64,000 nt of DNA, taken from positions 62,001 to 126,000 of the forward strand of contig NZ_QVMU01000005.1 of the NCBI RefSeq assembly GCF_003605645.1. Reading direction: 5' to 3'. The notes beneath the pieces were generated by a model. It made no database searches, was not told the DNA's origin, and saw only the letters and a list, made by a program, of their open reading frames with translations. The position numbers were made by a program, and so were the translations under genes. How positions within the stretch are numbered: the first letter of the stretch is position 1; the number at the start of each line of letters is the position of its first letter. The stretch comes from Vibrio sinensis. GTDB lineage: Bacteria; Pseudomonadota; Gammaproteobacteria; Enterobacterales; Vibrionaceae. Positions 1 through 8,612 of the stretch are shown piece by piece.

Positions 1-365
1 AGGCCATTAAAACCAAAACGATTCATATACAAAAATGCCAATGAGCGATACATCACGTCATCGGTTTTATTGAACTGTTCTCTGACGTGCAGATACGCTT
101 CTTTACGATTATTCTCGGCAACAAACCAACGTTTCGCTTCTGAAATATAAAGCTCTGGGCTCTCTTTCAGTAAGTTGTATAGGTTGATTAAGTCTGGATT
201 AATATCCGCGAGTAAATAATGGTCGTAATCTGTGTTTAGAAAAATAGATCCCGCGCCCACAAACGGTTCCACTAGTTTCCTAGCGTCAGGTAAGTGTCGC
301 TGAATATCTTCGACAAGTCCGTATTTTCCGCCAGCCCATTTTAGGAAGGCACGCTGCTTCTTCAT
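1..365 (-). CDS. dam: DNA adenine methyltransferase Dam, N-terminal part (runs off the window)
   Basis: Methylates adenine in GATC, with roles in mismatch repair, replication timing and gene control. Translating the minus strand from the ATG at 365 gives a protein starting MKKQRAFLKWAGGKYGLV. It has the S-adenosylmethionine-binding KWAGGK (residues about 9-14), PFVGAGSIFLNT and the LADINPDLI segment typical of Dam. About 121 codons are present; the catalytic DPPY motif lies beyond base 1. It is followed on the same strand by damX 69 bases upstream, the usual dam-damX order. Family identity is secure; the missing C-terminus cannot be judged. Confidence 0.95.
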   Translation of the reverse strand, partial: MKKQRAFLKWAGGKYGLVEDIQRHLPDARKLVEPFVGAGSIFLNTDYDHYLLADINPDLINLYNLLKESPELYISEAKRWFVAENNRKEAYLHVREQFNKTDDVMYRSLAFLYMNRFGFNG

Positions 366-434
366 CTACTGCTCTATCTATCGACCACAAATTAAGGCTG
401 CGGAATGTAACATATTTTGCAGCTAAGCTCAGCG

Positions 435-1889
435 TTATTTCACTCTATCTATCTCTCGATGGACCTGATTGAGTGATTTTGCCCAAGGGTCAAGCTGTTG
501 TAGCTTTTCAGGTAACGCAGAAACAGCATCTCGCGCAGACTGAATCGTTGGGAAATTATCAAAAGTAATGATAAACCACTCGGTATCATTGCGAACCGTC
601 GGATAAACGTAAATCTTACGACTTAACTGATGCTTATCGAGAAATAGCTGAACTTCCTCTGGGGAGCTAACAGCCGCAAGCTGCAAAGTATAACTATGAG
701 GTGAAAAACTTTTTAGCGTATCTCTTGCAAAAGAAAAGGCGACTACAGGTGGTGATATCCCCTCAGGTTCAGCCGATGTGCTGTTCTCATTCGAGGGATC
801 AACCGAAGATGAATCCTGCGCAGGCAATGCCGAGTCATTAAGCTTCGACGGTGCCGATTTATTGTCAAGTAAAGCGTCAACGACATCAGAGGTAATGACT
901 AAACGTTTATGTTTATCATCATCAGACTGCCCAACACTCGATGCATCATCTAAAACTTCTGGAGGGAGCGCATCTGAATCATCTTCCGCAGTTTCAATAG
1001 CCAAAACAGATTCCTGCTCAGATAACTTGGCTTGTTCAGATGGGATATCTGTTAAGGTCGGGATCACTGTTTGTTCGACAGCCGGTATTATGGATTCATT
1101 TTGCTTTGGCATTGAGTTACCCATCATCCACCAGTAACCACCAGCAATGAACAATAGAAGAATCAGCACTAAAATTGCAATCTTAAACGGTGAACCTACT
1201 ATTGAACGGATGATAATTTTTTTCTCCACTTTCTGCTCCCCTAACGCCATGATATCTCCAGGACGAAGCGCTACTTTCTTATAAGCACTACGCACTCGCT
1301 TTTCCATATCGTCTTCAACAAAACGTACGACCAAATGCTCAAAGAAACGGTCCGCGTCATCTGTTGTCAAGGTTTCGATTTCTAACTCGACTGGTTTTAG
1401 GTCTTGCCCTTGAGCCAGTCGTGATACTTTGGCTTCAAGGCTATTTTGACGCGAGAATAAAACGACAGTAATTGTCCAATATGGGGTTATTTGTGACTGT
1501 AATACCAATCGCCACAACTCTGACAGTAGCGAATCAGAAAGAAGATGAGCATCATCTACAACAATGACCATATCGCATGATTCTTCTGCCATCTGATACG
1601 AGAAACTCTCATACAAAGGCAAATTAGCATCAAATGACACACCGGGAATAAGTTGATTCAAGATTGTAGAGCGATGCTGTCCATCGCTCTGGTTAGGGTG
1701 ACACATCAGTAACGACTGATTCTTGTCTTGAACCCAAGCTTCTAGATAACGCTGAGCAATCCACGACTTTCCGGCACCAGAGACGCCCGTCACGTTGATA
1801 AAATTGGAACTAAACTGAGTCAGAAGCTGTAAACGTTCTAATAGTTCCGTTTGTGATTCCAACTCTAACATTCGCGAATGATGCATCAT
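435..1889 (-). CDS. damX: Cell-division SPOR-domain protein DamX with AAA ATPase domain
   Basis: Inner-membrane division protein recruited to septal peptidoglycan. The 484-residue product has an N-terminal AAA-type ATPase with a Walker A GVSGAGKS (about 35-42) and a Walker B-like VIVVDDAHLL (108-117), one membrane span (about 236-255), a long acidic, serine-rich linker (about 260-400) and a C-terminal SPOR domain (about 405-484). This is the DamX order of domains. It sits between aroB and dam on the same strand, as in E. coli, so it is probably cotranscribed. Three Met codons (1, 2 and 7) could start it; the first was kept without strong evidence. Confidence 0.92.
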   Translation of the reverse strand: MMHHSRMLELESQTELLERLQLLTQFSSNFINVTGVSGAGKSWIAQRYLEAWVQDKNQSLLMCHPNQSDGQHRSTILNQLIPGVSFDANLPLYESFSYQMAEESCDMVIVVDDAHLLSDSLLSELWRLVLQSQITPYWTITVVLFSRQNSLEAKVSRLAQGQDLKPVELEIETLTTDDADRFFEHLVVRFVEDDMEKRVRSAYKKVALRPGDIMALGEQKVEKKIIIRSIVGSPFKIAILVLILLLFIAGGYWWMMGNSMPKQNESIIPAVEQTVIPTLTDIPSEQAKLSEQESVLAIETAEDDSDALPPEVLDDASSVGQSDDDKHKRLVITSDVVDALLDNKSAPSKLNDSALPAQDSSSVDPSNENSTSAEPEGISPPVVAFSFARDTLKSFSPHSYTLQLAAVSSPEEVQLFLDKHQLSRKIYVYPTVRNDTEWFIITFDNFPTIQSARDAVSALPEKLQQLDPWAKSLNQVHREIDRVK

Positions 1890-1918
1890 ACGTCTCTAGT
1901 CACTATCAAATCATAAAA

Positions 1919-3007
1919 TTACAACGTTCGACCGTAGTCGATCGCTTGCTCAATTAATGCTTCTGGAACACCTTTCACGACAGATGCCGTACCTATACTG
2001 GTTGGCAGCACTAATCTTAGCTCACCGGACAATACTTTTTTGTCACGCATCATGTGTTTCATGAAATCATCAAACGACATGCTTTCTGGCGTATGAACAG
2101 GTAAACGACTTCGACGCAATAAGGCAAGAATGCGCTCAACGTGTTGAGGCTCTAATAAACCATACAACTCAGCAGTCTTAGCGGCCATCACCGTACCTGA
2201 AGAGACAGCTTCACCATGAAGCCAGTTTCCATAGCCCAGCTCAGCTTCTATCGCATGCCCAAAAGTATGACCTAAATTGAGCAATGCTCGAATTCCAGAC
2301 TCTTTTTCATCTTGAGCAACCACTTCAGCTTTAATTTGGCAGCAGCGGGAAATTGCGTAAATTAATGCATCTTCTTCATGCTGAAGTAAACGGTCTAAGT
2401 TATCTTCCAGCCAAACAAAGAAATCATAATCATAAATAATCCCGTACTTGATCACCTCTGCTAATCCAGCCGCAAACTCACGCTCAGGCAAAGTCGATAG
2501 ACAATGGGTATCAATAATAACGGACTTAGGTTGATAGAACGCGCCTATCATATTTTTACCGAGAGGATGATTAACCGCTGTTTTTCCACCGACAGAAGAA
2601 TCGACCTGTGACAGCAATGTCGTCGGGATTTGGATAAAGTCGACACCACGCTGATAGCAGGCTGCCGAAAAACCAACAAGATCGCCAATGACACCACCAC
2701 CTAAAGCCACAATAACCACATCACGGCTGTAGTTGGCTTCCAGTAAAAAGCTCATTACGGTATTGAATGTATCGAGCGTTTTGTACTGCTCACCATCAGG
2801 TAATTCTAAGAGAGAGGCATAGCATCCATGATGCTTAAGTAACGCGAGAATTTTATCAGCATACAAAGGGGCAACAGTGACATTAGATATCACGACAACT
2901 TTTTGTTTTGCTGTTAAAAAAGAAAGGGGAGCCGGATCGTTGAATAATCCGGCGCCAATTGTGATTGGATAGCTACGTTCATCTAAGCTGACCGTAATCC
3001 GTTCCAT
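1919..3007 (-). CDS. aroB: 3-dehydroquinate synthase
   Basis: Second step of the shikimate pathway: converts DAHP to 3-dehydroquinate using NAD and a divalent metal in the cytosol. The 362-residue protein has the NAD-binding [11 protein letters not shown] (103-113), the [16 protein letters not shown] segment (137-152) and the zinc ligands E184, H247 (in [10 protein letters not shown]) and H264, at the same numbering as the E. coli enzyme. It lies 32 bases downstream of aroK, which makes the next shikimate-pathway kinase, so the two are almost certainly one transcript. No anomalies were seen. Confidence 0.97.
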   Translation of the reverse strand: MERITVSLDERSYPITIGAGLFNDPAPLSFLTAKQKVVVISNVTVAPLYADKILALLKHHGCYASLLELPDGEQYKTLDTFNTVMSFLLEANYSRDVVIVALGGGVIGDLVGFSAACYQRGVDFIQIPTTLLSQVDSSVGGKTAVNHPLGKNMIGAFYQPKSVIIDTHCLSTLPEREFAAGLAEVIKYGIIYDYDFFVWLEDNLDRLLQHEEDALIYAISRCCQIKAEVVAQDEKESGIRALLNLGHTFGHAIEAELGYGNWLHGEAVSSGTVMAAKTAELYGLLEPQHVERILALLRRSRLPVHTPESMSFDDFMKHMMRDKKVLSGELRLVLPTSIGTASVVKGVPEALIEQAIDYGRTL

Positions 3008-3039
3008 GGTTCGTCTCCAATAACTAGAAATTAAACGTA

Positions 3040-3558
3040 TTAACGTTCTTCTAGCATTTTTACGATCTGGTTGGCTACCACTTTTGCACTTTGATCGTCT
3101 GTACGTACAGTGTAATCCGCAATTTCATCATAAAGAGGATTACGTTCGCCGGCCAAAGTCTCCAGTACTTCACGTGGGCTATCTGTTTGTAACAACGGAC
3201 GCTTTTTGTCACGATTTGTGCGCGCCAATTGTTTTTCAATAGTTGTTTCAAGGTATACAACGATACCGCGAGCAGATAGACGATTTCTGTTTTCTTTGCT
3301 CATGATTGAACCACCACCAGTCGCAAGAACAATACCTTGTTCTTCCGTGAGGTCGTTAATCACTTTTTCTTCACGTACACGAAAGCCTTCTTCGCCTTCT
3401 ACATCGAAGACCCATGCGATATCCGCACCTGTACGCTCTTCAATAACCGTGTCAGAATCAACAAACTCCATATGAAGTTGTTGAGCAAGATGTCTACCAA
3501 TTGTACTTTTGCCGGCGCCCATAGGGCCAACAAGGAAAATATTGCGTTTCTCAGCCAT
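3040..3558 (-). CDS. aroK: Shikimate kinase I
   Basis: Phosphorylates shikimate at the 3-hydroxyl with ATP. The 172-residue protein has a P-loop GPMGAGKS (11-18), the shikimate-binding DSD (34-36), R60 or R62 in the FRVREE segment, and the ATGGGS loop (79-84). The length is that of AroK. It is first in the aroK-aroB-damX-dam run; its leader lies in the 345-base gap before pilQ. Start ATG at 3558. A larger part of the leader can fold: GCCACAAG at 3596-3603 is complementary to CTTGTGGC at 3634-3641. Confidence 0.97.
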   Translation of the reverse strand: MAEKRNIFLVGPMGAGKSTIGRHLAQQLHMEFVDSDTVIEERTGADIAWVFDVEGEEGFRVREEKVINDLTEEQGIVLATGGGSIMSKENRNRLSARGIVVYLETTIEKQLARTNRDKKRPLLQTDSPREVLETLAGERNPLYDEIADYTVRTDDQSAKVVANQIVKMLEER

Positions 3559-3903
3559 GTTTAGCAGTAATTTACAACGTTAATTCAATGACATCGCCAC
3601 AAGAAGTGTCAGCATTAGCTAACTTAAAGAATGCTTGTGGCACCTATTCCTCACAGATGTTTCGTGATAAGACCCGAAATTATCTAGATAAGGTGCGCCT
3701 AATGCAAATTTATTTTCAGATTAAGACAATTTTAGGAAGGAAATATCCCCTGCATTCGTCATAAAAAATGAGACGCATCGTTCTATATAGAGGCTTGGAG
3801 GGCAATCATACTCATATCACCCTATTTTATCGACTTACTATAAGGAAAAGCTAATATTCCCTGTAATTCGAGCGACGGTACAATAGTAGCTTATATAAGA
3901 GAA
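3559..3903. other. 345-base gap between pilQ and aroK
   Basis: No gene is supported here. The stretch must hold the end of the pil transcript and the aroK promoter, both on the minus strand. The only clear structure is the inverted pair GCCACAAG/CTTGTGGC (3596-3641) with a nested AGCATT/AATGCT pair, close to the aroK start. I could not find a convincing -10/-35 pair or an intrinsic terminator. Confidence 0.4.
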
Positions 3904-5616
3904 TTATTGCACCACGACTTTCGGTGTAACAAAAATAAGTAACTCACTTTTACCCATTTTTTGATAGCTACGCTTAAATAGTGCCCCAATCAGTGGCAAA
4001 TCACCCAATAATGGCACTTTGTCTACAGTATCGGCAACACTATGCTGGAATATACCACCAAGTACGATAGTTTCACCATTCTCAACTAACACCTGAGTGC
4101 CGATTCGTTGAGTTTCAATAGAGACTGCTTCACCAGTTCCAGTTTTAACAACCGTCCCCGGTCTATCTTGTGTGACATCTAAATCCAGAATTAAGCGGTT
4201 ATCAGATGTAATTTGAGGCGTCACTTTTAAACTCAACACTGCCTTTTTAAAGGCGATAGTCGTTGCACCACTCGATGAAGATTCAACATAAGGTATCTCG
4301 GTACCTTGTTCAATATACGCCGGTTTTTTATTAGTGGTAATCAAGCGAGGGCTCGCAATCACCTCCGCTTTTGATTCAGTTTGTAGCGCCGACAATTCAA
4401 GATCTAATAACGTGTCTGAACCAAGTTTGGCGACAGAAAAAGCGATAGACGAAGCATTGGCGGCGGTTGCTGCTAGGTTTACATTAAGAAAATCATCAAG
4501 ATTTGCCGTGTCATCAAGAATGACAGCTTTATTCCCCTCAAGACTACCACCAACCGTTGTACTGTCATTACTTGAAGAGAACCCCCAGCGTACGCCTAGC
4601 TCATCTAGATGCCCTTCACTGATGGTCACAATACGCGCTTCAATTTGAACTTGTTTAATCGGTACATCGAGCGATGTGATAATACGACGTACCACATTAA
4701 TATTATCTTTCAAATCACGAACCAATAAAGCGTTAGTGCGCTCATCGACGGCGATTGAACCACGCTCTGACAACATGCTCTGTGTGCCATCACCGATTAA
4801 GCTCGCAACCTCAGACGCTTTCGCATAGTTAATTTTGATAATTTCAGATGTCAGATCGCCAAACTCGTCTACAAGTCGCTGCTTTTCAAAGCGTTGCTTC
4901 GCTTGGCTATCCAGTTCCGATGCGGGAGCAATCAATACCACACTCCCCTCAACGCGCTTATCGAGCCCTTTAACTTGTAAGATAATATCTAAAACTTGCT
5001 GCCATGGGATTTCATCTAAACGTAAAGTCACGCTACCCGACACCGAATCGGAAACGACTAAGTTGAAGCCGTTATATTCCGCAATCAACTGCAAAACATT
5101 ACGAACAGGAATATCTTGAAAATTAATCGAAATCTTTTTTCCTTTCTGATCAAAAAGACTTTTTTTGTTCGCTACATCCACATTGTTGACTGGCTTGATC
5201 ACAACATGAAGTAAAGGGCCATTCAGGGAGTAGTCATAATCAAAATCACCATTAATACTGACAAGCAATTGCACCTTGCCGTTGCGGCGAAAAACTTCTA
5301 TCGCATCGACATGAGTTGCGAAATCAGTCACATCAAGCACATATAACTGTTCATCTGATACCTCAGTATCAAGTAACTCTATGCTCAGCCCCTCTGACAC
5401 TTTTTGTAAATCTACGGCTATTTTTGAATGAATAAGCTCAACCAAAACATTCGCATTATTTTCGTCGCTGATGCGAAAGTCCAAATGATTTAAGCGATTA
5501 GCCGATGGTGTCGCATTAGCAAAACTTGATAGTAAGAGAGTCCCAACCAAGAAGAGCAAGCGCGCTTTATTGAAGTAACAAAACATCATTTGAGACTGTA
5601 TCAATCCATTGTTCAT
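3904..5616 (-). CDS. pilQ: Type IV pilus secretin PilQ
   Basis: Outer-membrane secretin through which the type IV pilus fibre exits. After an N-terminal signal segment (cleavage likely after the SSFANA stretch) come AMIN-like beta domains, an STN/secretin N0 domain (around the ISINFQDIPVRNVLQLIAEY segment), an N1-type domain (around INYAKASEVASLI) and the C-terminal secretin domain (TVVLGGIFQ, VPLLGDLPLIGALFK near the end). It is last in pilM-N-O-P-Q, the standard order. The open frame reaches a TTG at 5631; I prefer the ATG at 5616, which has GGGA nine bases upstream. An ATG at 5625 is also possible. Confidence 0.93.
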   Translation of the reverse strand: MNNGLIQSQMMFCYFNKARLLFLVGTLLLSSFANATPSANRLNHLDFRISDENNANVLVELIHSKIAVDLQKVSEGLSIELLDTEVSDEQLYVLDVTDFATHVDAIEVFRRNGKVQLLVSINGDFDYDYSLNGPLLHVVIKPVNNVDVANKKSLFDQKGKKISINFQDIPVRNVLQLIAEYNGFNLVVSDSVSGSVTLRLDEIPWQQVLDIILQVKGLDKRVEGSVVLIAPASELDSQAKQRFEKQRLVDEFGDLTSEIIKINYAKASEVASLIGDGTQSMLSERGSIAVDERTNALLVRDLKDNINVVRRIITSLDVPIKQVQIEARIVTISEGHLDELGVRWGFSSSNDSTTVGGSLEGNKAVILDDTANLDDFLNVNLAATAANASSIAFSVAKLGSDTLLDLELSALQTESKAEVIASPRLITTNKKPAYIEQGTEIPYVESSSSGATTIAFKKAVLSLKVTPQITSDNRLILDLDVTQDRPGTVVKTGTGEAVSIETQRIGTQVLVENGETIVLGGIFQHSVADTVDKVPLLGDLPLIGALFKRSYQKMGKSELLIFVTPKVVVQ

Positions 5617-5634
5617 CGTCTTCATTCCCAATGT

Positions 5635-6210
5635 CTATTTCAACGTTAGTTTCACGTTGCGATGATTCCAGCAACCTAATCCATCAGGAAGCGTTTCTTT
5701 AATATTCACATACTCAGAGGTGACCTCGAGCAGTTGTCCATGATTCAACCCCATATAATGCCCTTTCGTCACTTGAGTGAGCATGCCATCAGGCATTTGT
5801 ATCAGTGCAGACATCACGCCATCGCGGCTCATTACTCCTTTAAGTTTTAGTTCCACAAGAGGGTATCGCTCCAGCGGACTTCTCTCAGTTCTCTCATCGG
5901 GTTGCCAACATGCATTGGAGATCTGAGGCTGGTGAGGCACTAAAGCAGCCGATGGCAACTCAAAGGGGTTACGAAGCGAGTGGCTCTGGTATTGAAAGGG
6001 CTTAAAGACGACAGAATTCGGAAGTTGCACGGTTTCCTTATTGATTTGTGCTTTTTTCTGAGCAATAAAATCGCCAATCGGGCCCTCTTCTGCACCACAA
6101 CCCTGCAATAGAACGGCACATAAGCCAGCTTTTGCCAATAAACCCGTTTTTACCAATGAACTGATTTTTACCAGTGAACCAATCTGGACCAATGAACCGT
6201 TAGCTTGCAT
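5635..6210 (-). CDS. pilP: Type IV pilus inner-membrane lipoprotein PilP with a repeat-built signal peptide
   Basis: PilP links the PilN/PilO inner-membrane complex to the PilQ secretin. The product is about 191 residues. A lipobox LLQGC is visible, so it should be lipidated, and the C-terminal beta domain (PLVELKLKGVMS onward) is typical. Start: ATG at 6210 has GGAG seven bases upstream; a GTG at 6216 is less likely. The coding start overlaps the end of pilO. The N-terminal region is odd: GSLVQI-GSLVKI-SSLVKT-GLLAKA is a run of six-residue repeats encoded by four 18-bp units at 6129-6200, so the signal peptide appears to have been lengthened by tandem duplication. Confidence 0.92.
   Translation of the reverse strand: MQANGSLVQIGSLVKISSLVKTGLLAKAGLCAVLLQGCGAEEGPIGDFIAQKKAQINKETVQLPNSVVFKPFQYQSHSLRNPFELPSAALVPHQPQISNACWQPDERTERSPLERYPLVELKLKGVMSRDGVMSALIQMPDGMLTQVTKGHYMGLNHGQLLEVTSEYVNIKETLPDGLGCWNHRNVKLTLK
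6129..6200 (-). repeat. Four 18-bp tandem units inside the pilP signal peptide
   Basis: On the plus strand the units are 6129-6146, 6147-6164, 6165-6182 and 6183-6200, with consensus tttttaccaatgaaccga. They are diverged but in exact 18-bp register and keep the pilP frame, giving six-residue protein repeats of the form G-S-L-V-K-x. Confidence 0.85.
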
Positions 6211-6814
6211 CGTCACTCTCCGACTTTAACTGGCCACTCTCTGATTTAAATTGATAGGTATAGGCTTTGATCCTTAAATGCAAAGTTTGGCTGCCCTCAC
6301 TGACCCGTTGCCAGTTGACATGATCAAATAGGATCAGTCGCGGCAACTCAGCAATTCTTTGTGAAAAATCCGCGATGTCATCATATGTTCCCGTTAACTC
6401 TATATTGAGAGGTAGGCGATAGAAGAAAGGTTGTTGCTGCTTTTTCCCCCACTCGATACGGGTAAACGTTAAGTTACTTTCTAATCCAACGTTGTTAACT
6501 GCAGCTAATAAACTGGCGAGTTCTTTCTGTTGAGGAAAATAATGAACGAGTGCTTCTCCTCTACGATGCAGCTCTTCAAGTTGAACCTTTAAAATGGGGA
6601 GCTTTGCCGCTTGGTTCATTTTAGTCACGACGACCGATTTCAACTCAACTTCTCGGTTGAACGATACATCTAAGGCATCTAATTTAGGAGTAAGGTAGAT
6701 AAAATATCCAACCCCGTTAAGCGCGACAAATAGCGCCAGAACAACCATTCGCTGAGCTAACTTCGGCCACTGGGCTACATTTTCTATCTCCAAATCGGAG
6801 TAATCGATAGTCAC
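6200..6814 (-). CDS. pilO: Type IV pilus inner-membrane protein PilO
   Basis: Partner of PilN in the alignment complex of the type IV pilus machine. The 204-residue protein has a short cytoplasmic head, one membrane span (about residues 22-42), a periplasmic coiled coil and a ferredoxin-like C-terminal domain (PLNIELTGTYDDIADF, then PRLILFDHVNW). The GTG start at 6814 overlaps the pilN stop codon (GTGA) and has AGGAGG just upstream. The 3' end overlaps pilP. Tight overlaps indicate translational coupling across the cluster. Confidence 0.94.
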   Translation of the reverse strand: MTIDYSDLEIENVAQWPKLAQRMVVLALFVALNGVGYFIYLTPKLDALDVSFNREVELKSVVVTKMNQAAKLPILKVQLEELHRRGEALVHYFPQQKELASLLAAVNNVGLESNLTFTRIEWGKKQQQPFFYRLPLNIELTGTYDDIADFSQRIAELPRLILFDHVNWQRVSEGSQTLHLRIKAYTYQFKSESGQLKSESDDAS

Positions 6815-7413
6815 GTTCCTCCTTGATTAGATTGCGAGGAGATAAAAAACGAGACGTCAAATGCTTGGTAGCGATGACCAAAGCGTAATTTATCATGCAC
6901 AATAGAGTGAATTTCTACGCCGCTCAGACTTGCTGAATGCTCCAAGTTATTAAGCATCGAAGCTAGACGTGCTGTGGTATCGCTGATCCCACGTAACGTT
7001 ATCTTGCTCATCTTGATACTCTTACCCGTCTGCATGTTCTTATCCGTCTGCATTATGAGGCTATCAAGATAGACACCATCAGGAATCAGAGTAGGAAGCG
7101 TGTTAAGCAGTTGCGTGGTTTGATTACGTTGAATCTGTAATTGCTCCACAGTACTCAGCCTAGCAAGTTGTGCCTTATGTTTTTGTTCAACTCTACTCAG
7201 TTCAGCAATCTCTTGATTCGCTTTAGTGATATAGGCATCTAGCTCCTTTAAACGCTCACTCTGACGGACTTGTTTGCTCGCTAGATAGTGACCGGAGCCG
7301 AATTGAACAACCAAGGTAAGAATCACACACAAAAGCAGTGACAAAATAAAACCTTGTTTGTGTTTCCTTCGCTGAATATCTCGCCAAGGTAAAAAATTAA
7401 CCTTATGCAGCAT
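6811..7413 (-). CDS. pilN: Type IV pilus inner-membrane protein PilN
   Basis: The N-terminal segment MLHKVNFLPWR is the classic PilN motif that docks into cytoplasmic PilM. It is followed by one membrane span (about 22-42), a coiled coil and a periplasmic domain; the total is 200 residues. Pairs with PilO in the periplasm. It starts four bases after the pilM stop. Within the periplasmic part, MQTDKN is followed directly by MQTGKS: an in-frame 18-bp duplication (about 7021-7055) reminiscent of the array in pilP. Confident from motif, length and order. Confidence 0.94.
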   Translation of the reverse strand: MLHKVNFLPWRDIQRRKHKQGFILSLLLCVILTLVVQFGSGHYLASKQVRQSERLKELDAYITKANQEIAELSRVEQKHKAQLARLSTVEQLQIQRNQTTQLLNTLPTLIPDGVYLDSLIMQTDKNMQTGKSIKMSKITLRGISDTTARLASMLNNLEHSASLSGVEIHSIVHDKLRFGHRYQAFDVSFFISSQSNQGGT

Positions 7414-7417
7414 GAGA

Positions 7418-8470
7418 TTAACTCCTCCAGTCTATTGCTCTAAGTGCCAAACCAACGGCTGCGGTATAAGCATGACTGTTTAATGAGGAAACTTGCCGAC
7501 TGACATTGAAATTATCTAGTAATTCAAACGGATCAAGAGGTTCACATTCAATCGCTAATTGCTTGGTTATTTCCAAGAGTAAATTAGGGGTTAGCGCCCC
7601 CTCACCCGTTAACCAAATGCCCTGAACAGACAGATCATGTGTCGTCCCTAACATTTGAATATGGCGTTGAAGCTTTTCCACCAAAAGTGAAACGATCGAC
7701 TCTTCGTTTCGATTCAAATAGTTCTGAGCGTAAAGTGGTTTGGGTTCAGCAAGTTCCATTGGTTCTGTCACCGCCAATGATTCCGCTATGGATTGTCGTT
7801 CTAGAATAGGATTGGCCATCATCTGTGTGCCAATAGGAATATCTTTGCTATAAGGAGGCTTATTGAGTAAATCGATACACACCGTCGAGTGCAAGAAACC
7901 GATATCAAGCAGAAACCAATCTTGTTTTTGTTGTGCCAAAGCGGCCCGTTGCCAAACTTTTATCAAACTGTGTCCATGCACATCCAGTACTACCGGTTCA
8001 AAACCCGCTTTATGAAATGTTGCCATTCGGCTTTCAACCATTTCCTTTCTGGTCGCATAAACTTGAATACTTTGCATGCCTGCTCGAGTATCGTCATCAT
8101 CTATTTCAGAGTAGTCTAAGCATAATTCTTGGGTAGGAAACGATGTTTGAAGCGAGAAAGCTTGTGTAATGGCATACTCTTTTTCATGATCGTCAAGATC
8201 ACTATCTATTTGTAATACCTTACTTATTACTGCATTGTCTGGGATCGACAAAGCGACTTGGCGACTAAATAACGGCAAAGCCTTTCTTAGTTCTTTGAGT
8301 TTCTTTACAATTTTCTGATAATTTAACGCATGATTATCGGTGAAAATACCCGTTTCAACAGGCAATTCAAGATAATCAGAAAGCACATATGTGCCTTTTG
8401 CTGGCTTTAACACCACGGCTTTAATGCTGTGATGGCCTATATCAATGCCAGTAATAGTTGATTTACCCAT
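7418..8470 (-). CDS. pilM: Type IV pilus actin-like cytoplasmic protein PilM
   Basis: FtsA/actin-fold ATP-binding protein that anchors PilN on the cytoplasmic face. The phosphate-1-like TGIDIGHHSIKAVVL is at the N-terminus, a second DIGFLHSTV lies mid-protein, and GIWLTGEGAL near the C-terminus corresponds to the adenosine motif. The reading frame extends to 8485 but the ATG at 8470 (MGKSTITGIDIG) has GGAG nine bases upstream and matches the family N-terminus, giving 350 residues. First gene of pilMNOPQ and divergent from mrcA, as in many gammaproteobacteria. Confidence 0.94.
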   Translation of the reverse strand: MGKSTITGIDIGHHSIKAVVLKPAKGTYVLSDYLELPVETGIFTDNHALNYQKIVKKLKELRKALPLFSRQVALSIPDNAVISKVLQIDSDLDDHEKEYAITQAFSLQTSFPTQELCLDYSEIDDDDTRAGMQSIQVYATRKEMVESRMATFHKAGFEPVVLDVHGHSLIKVWQRAALAQQKQDWFLLDIGFLHSTVCIDLLNKPPYSKDIPIGTQMMANPILERQSIAESLAVTEPMELAEPKPLYAQNYLNRNEESIVSLLVEKLQRHIQMLGTTHDLSVQGIWLTGEGALTPNLLLEITKQLAIECEPLDPFELLDNFNVSRQVSSLNSHAYTAAVGLALRAIDWRS

Positions 8471-8612
8471 AAAGCGTCGCTCCATGCTATTTGCTTGGCT
8501 CTTATGCTTAGAATTATTGGTTTGATCAGCACAACGACTAAAATAAGCTTATCTTAGGCTTAGAGTACTAGGCTTTATACATTGTAAGCCTCAATTATTC
8601 AGGGATTATCCG

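Noticed and set aside
778..1137. 119-codon plus-strand frame inside damX
   Set aside because: Antisense to the acidic, serine-rich linker of DamX; a shadow of codon bias.
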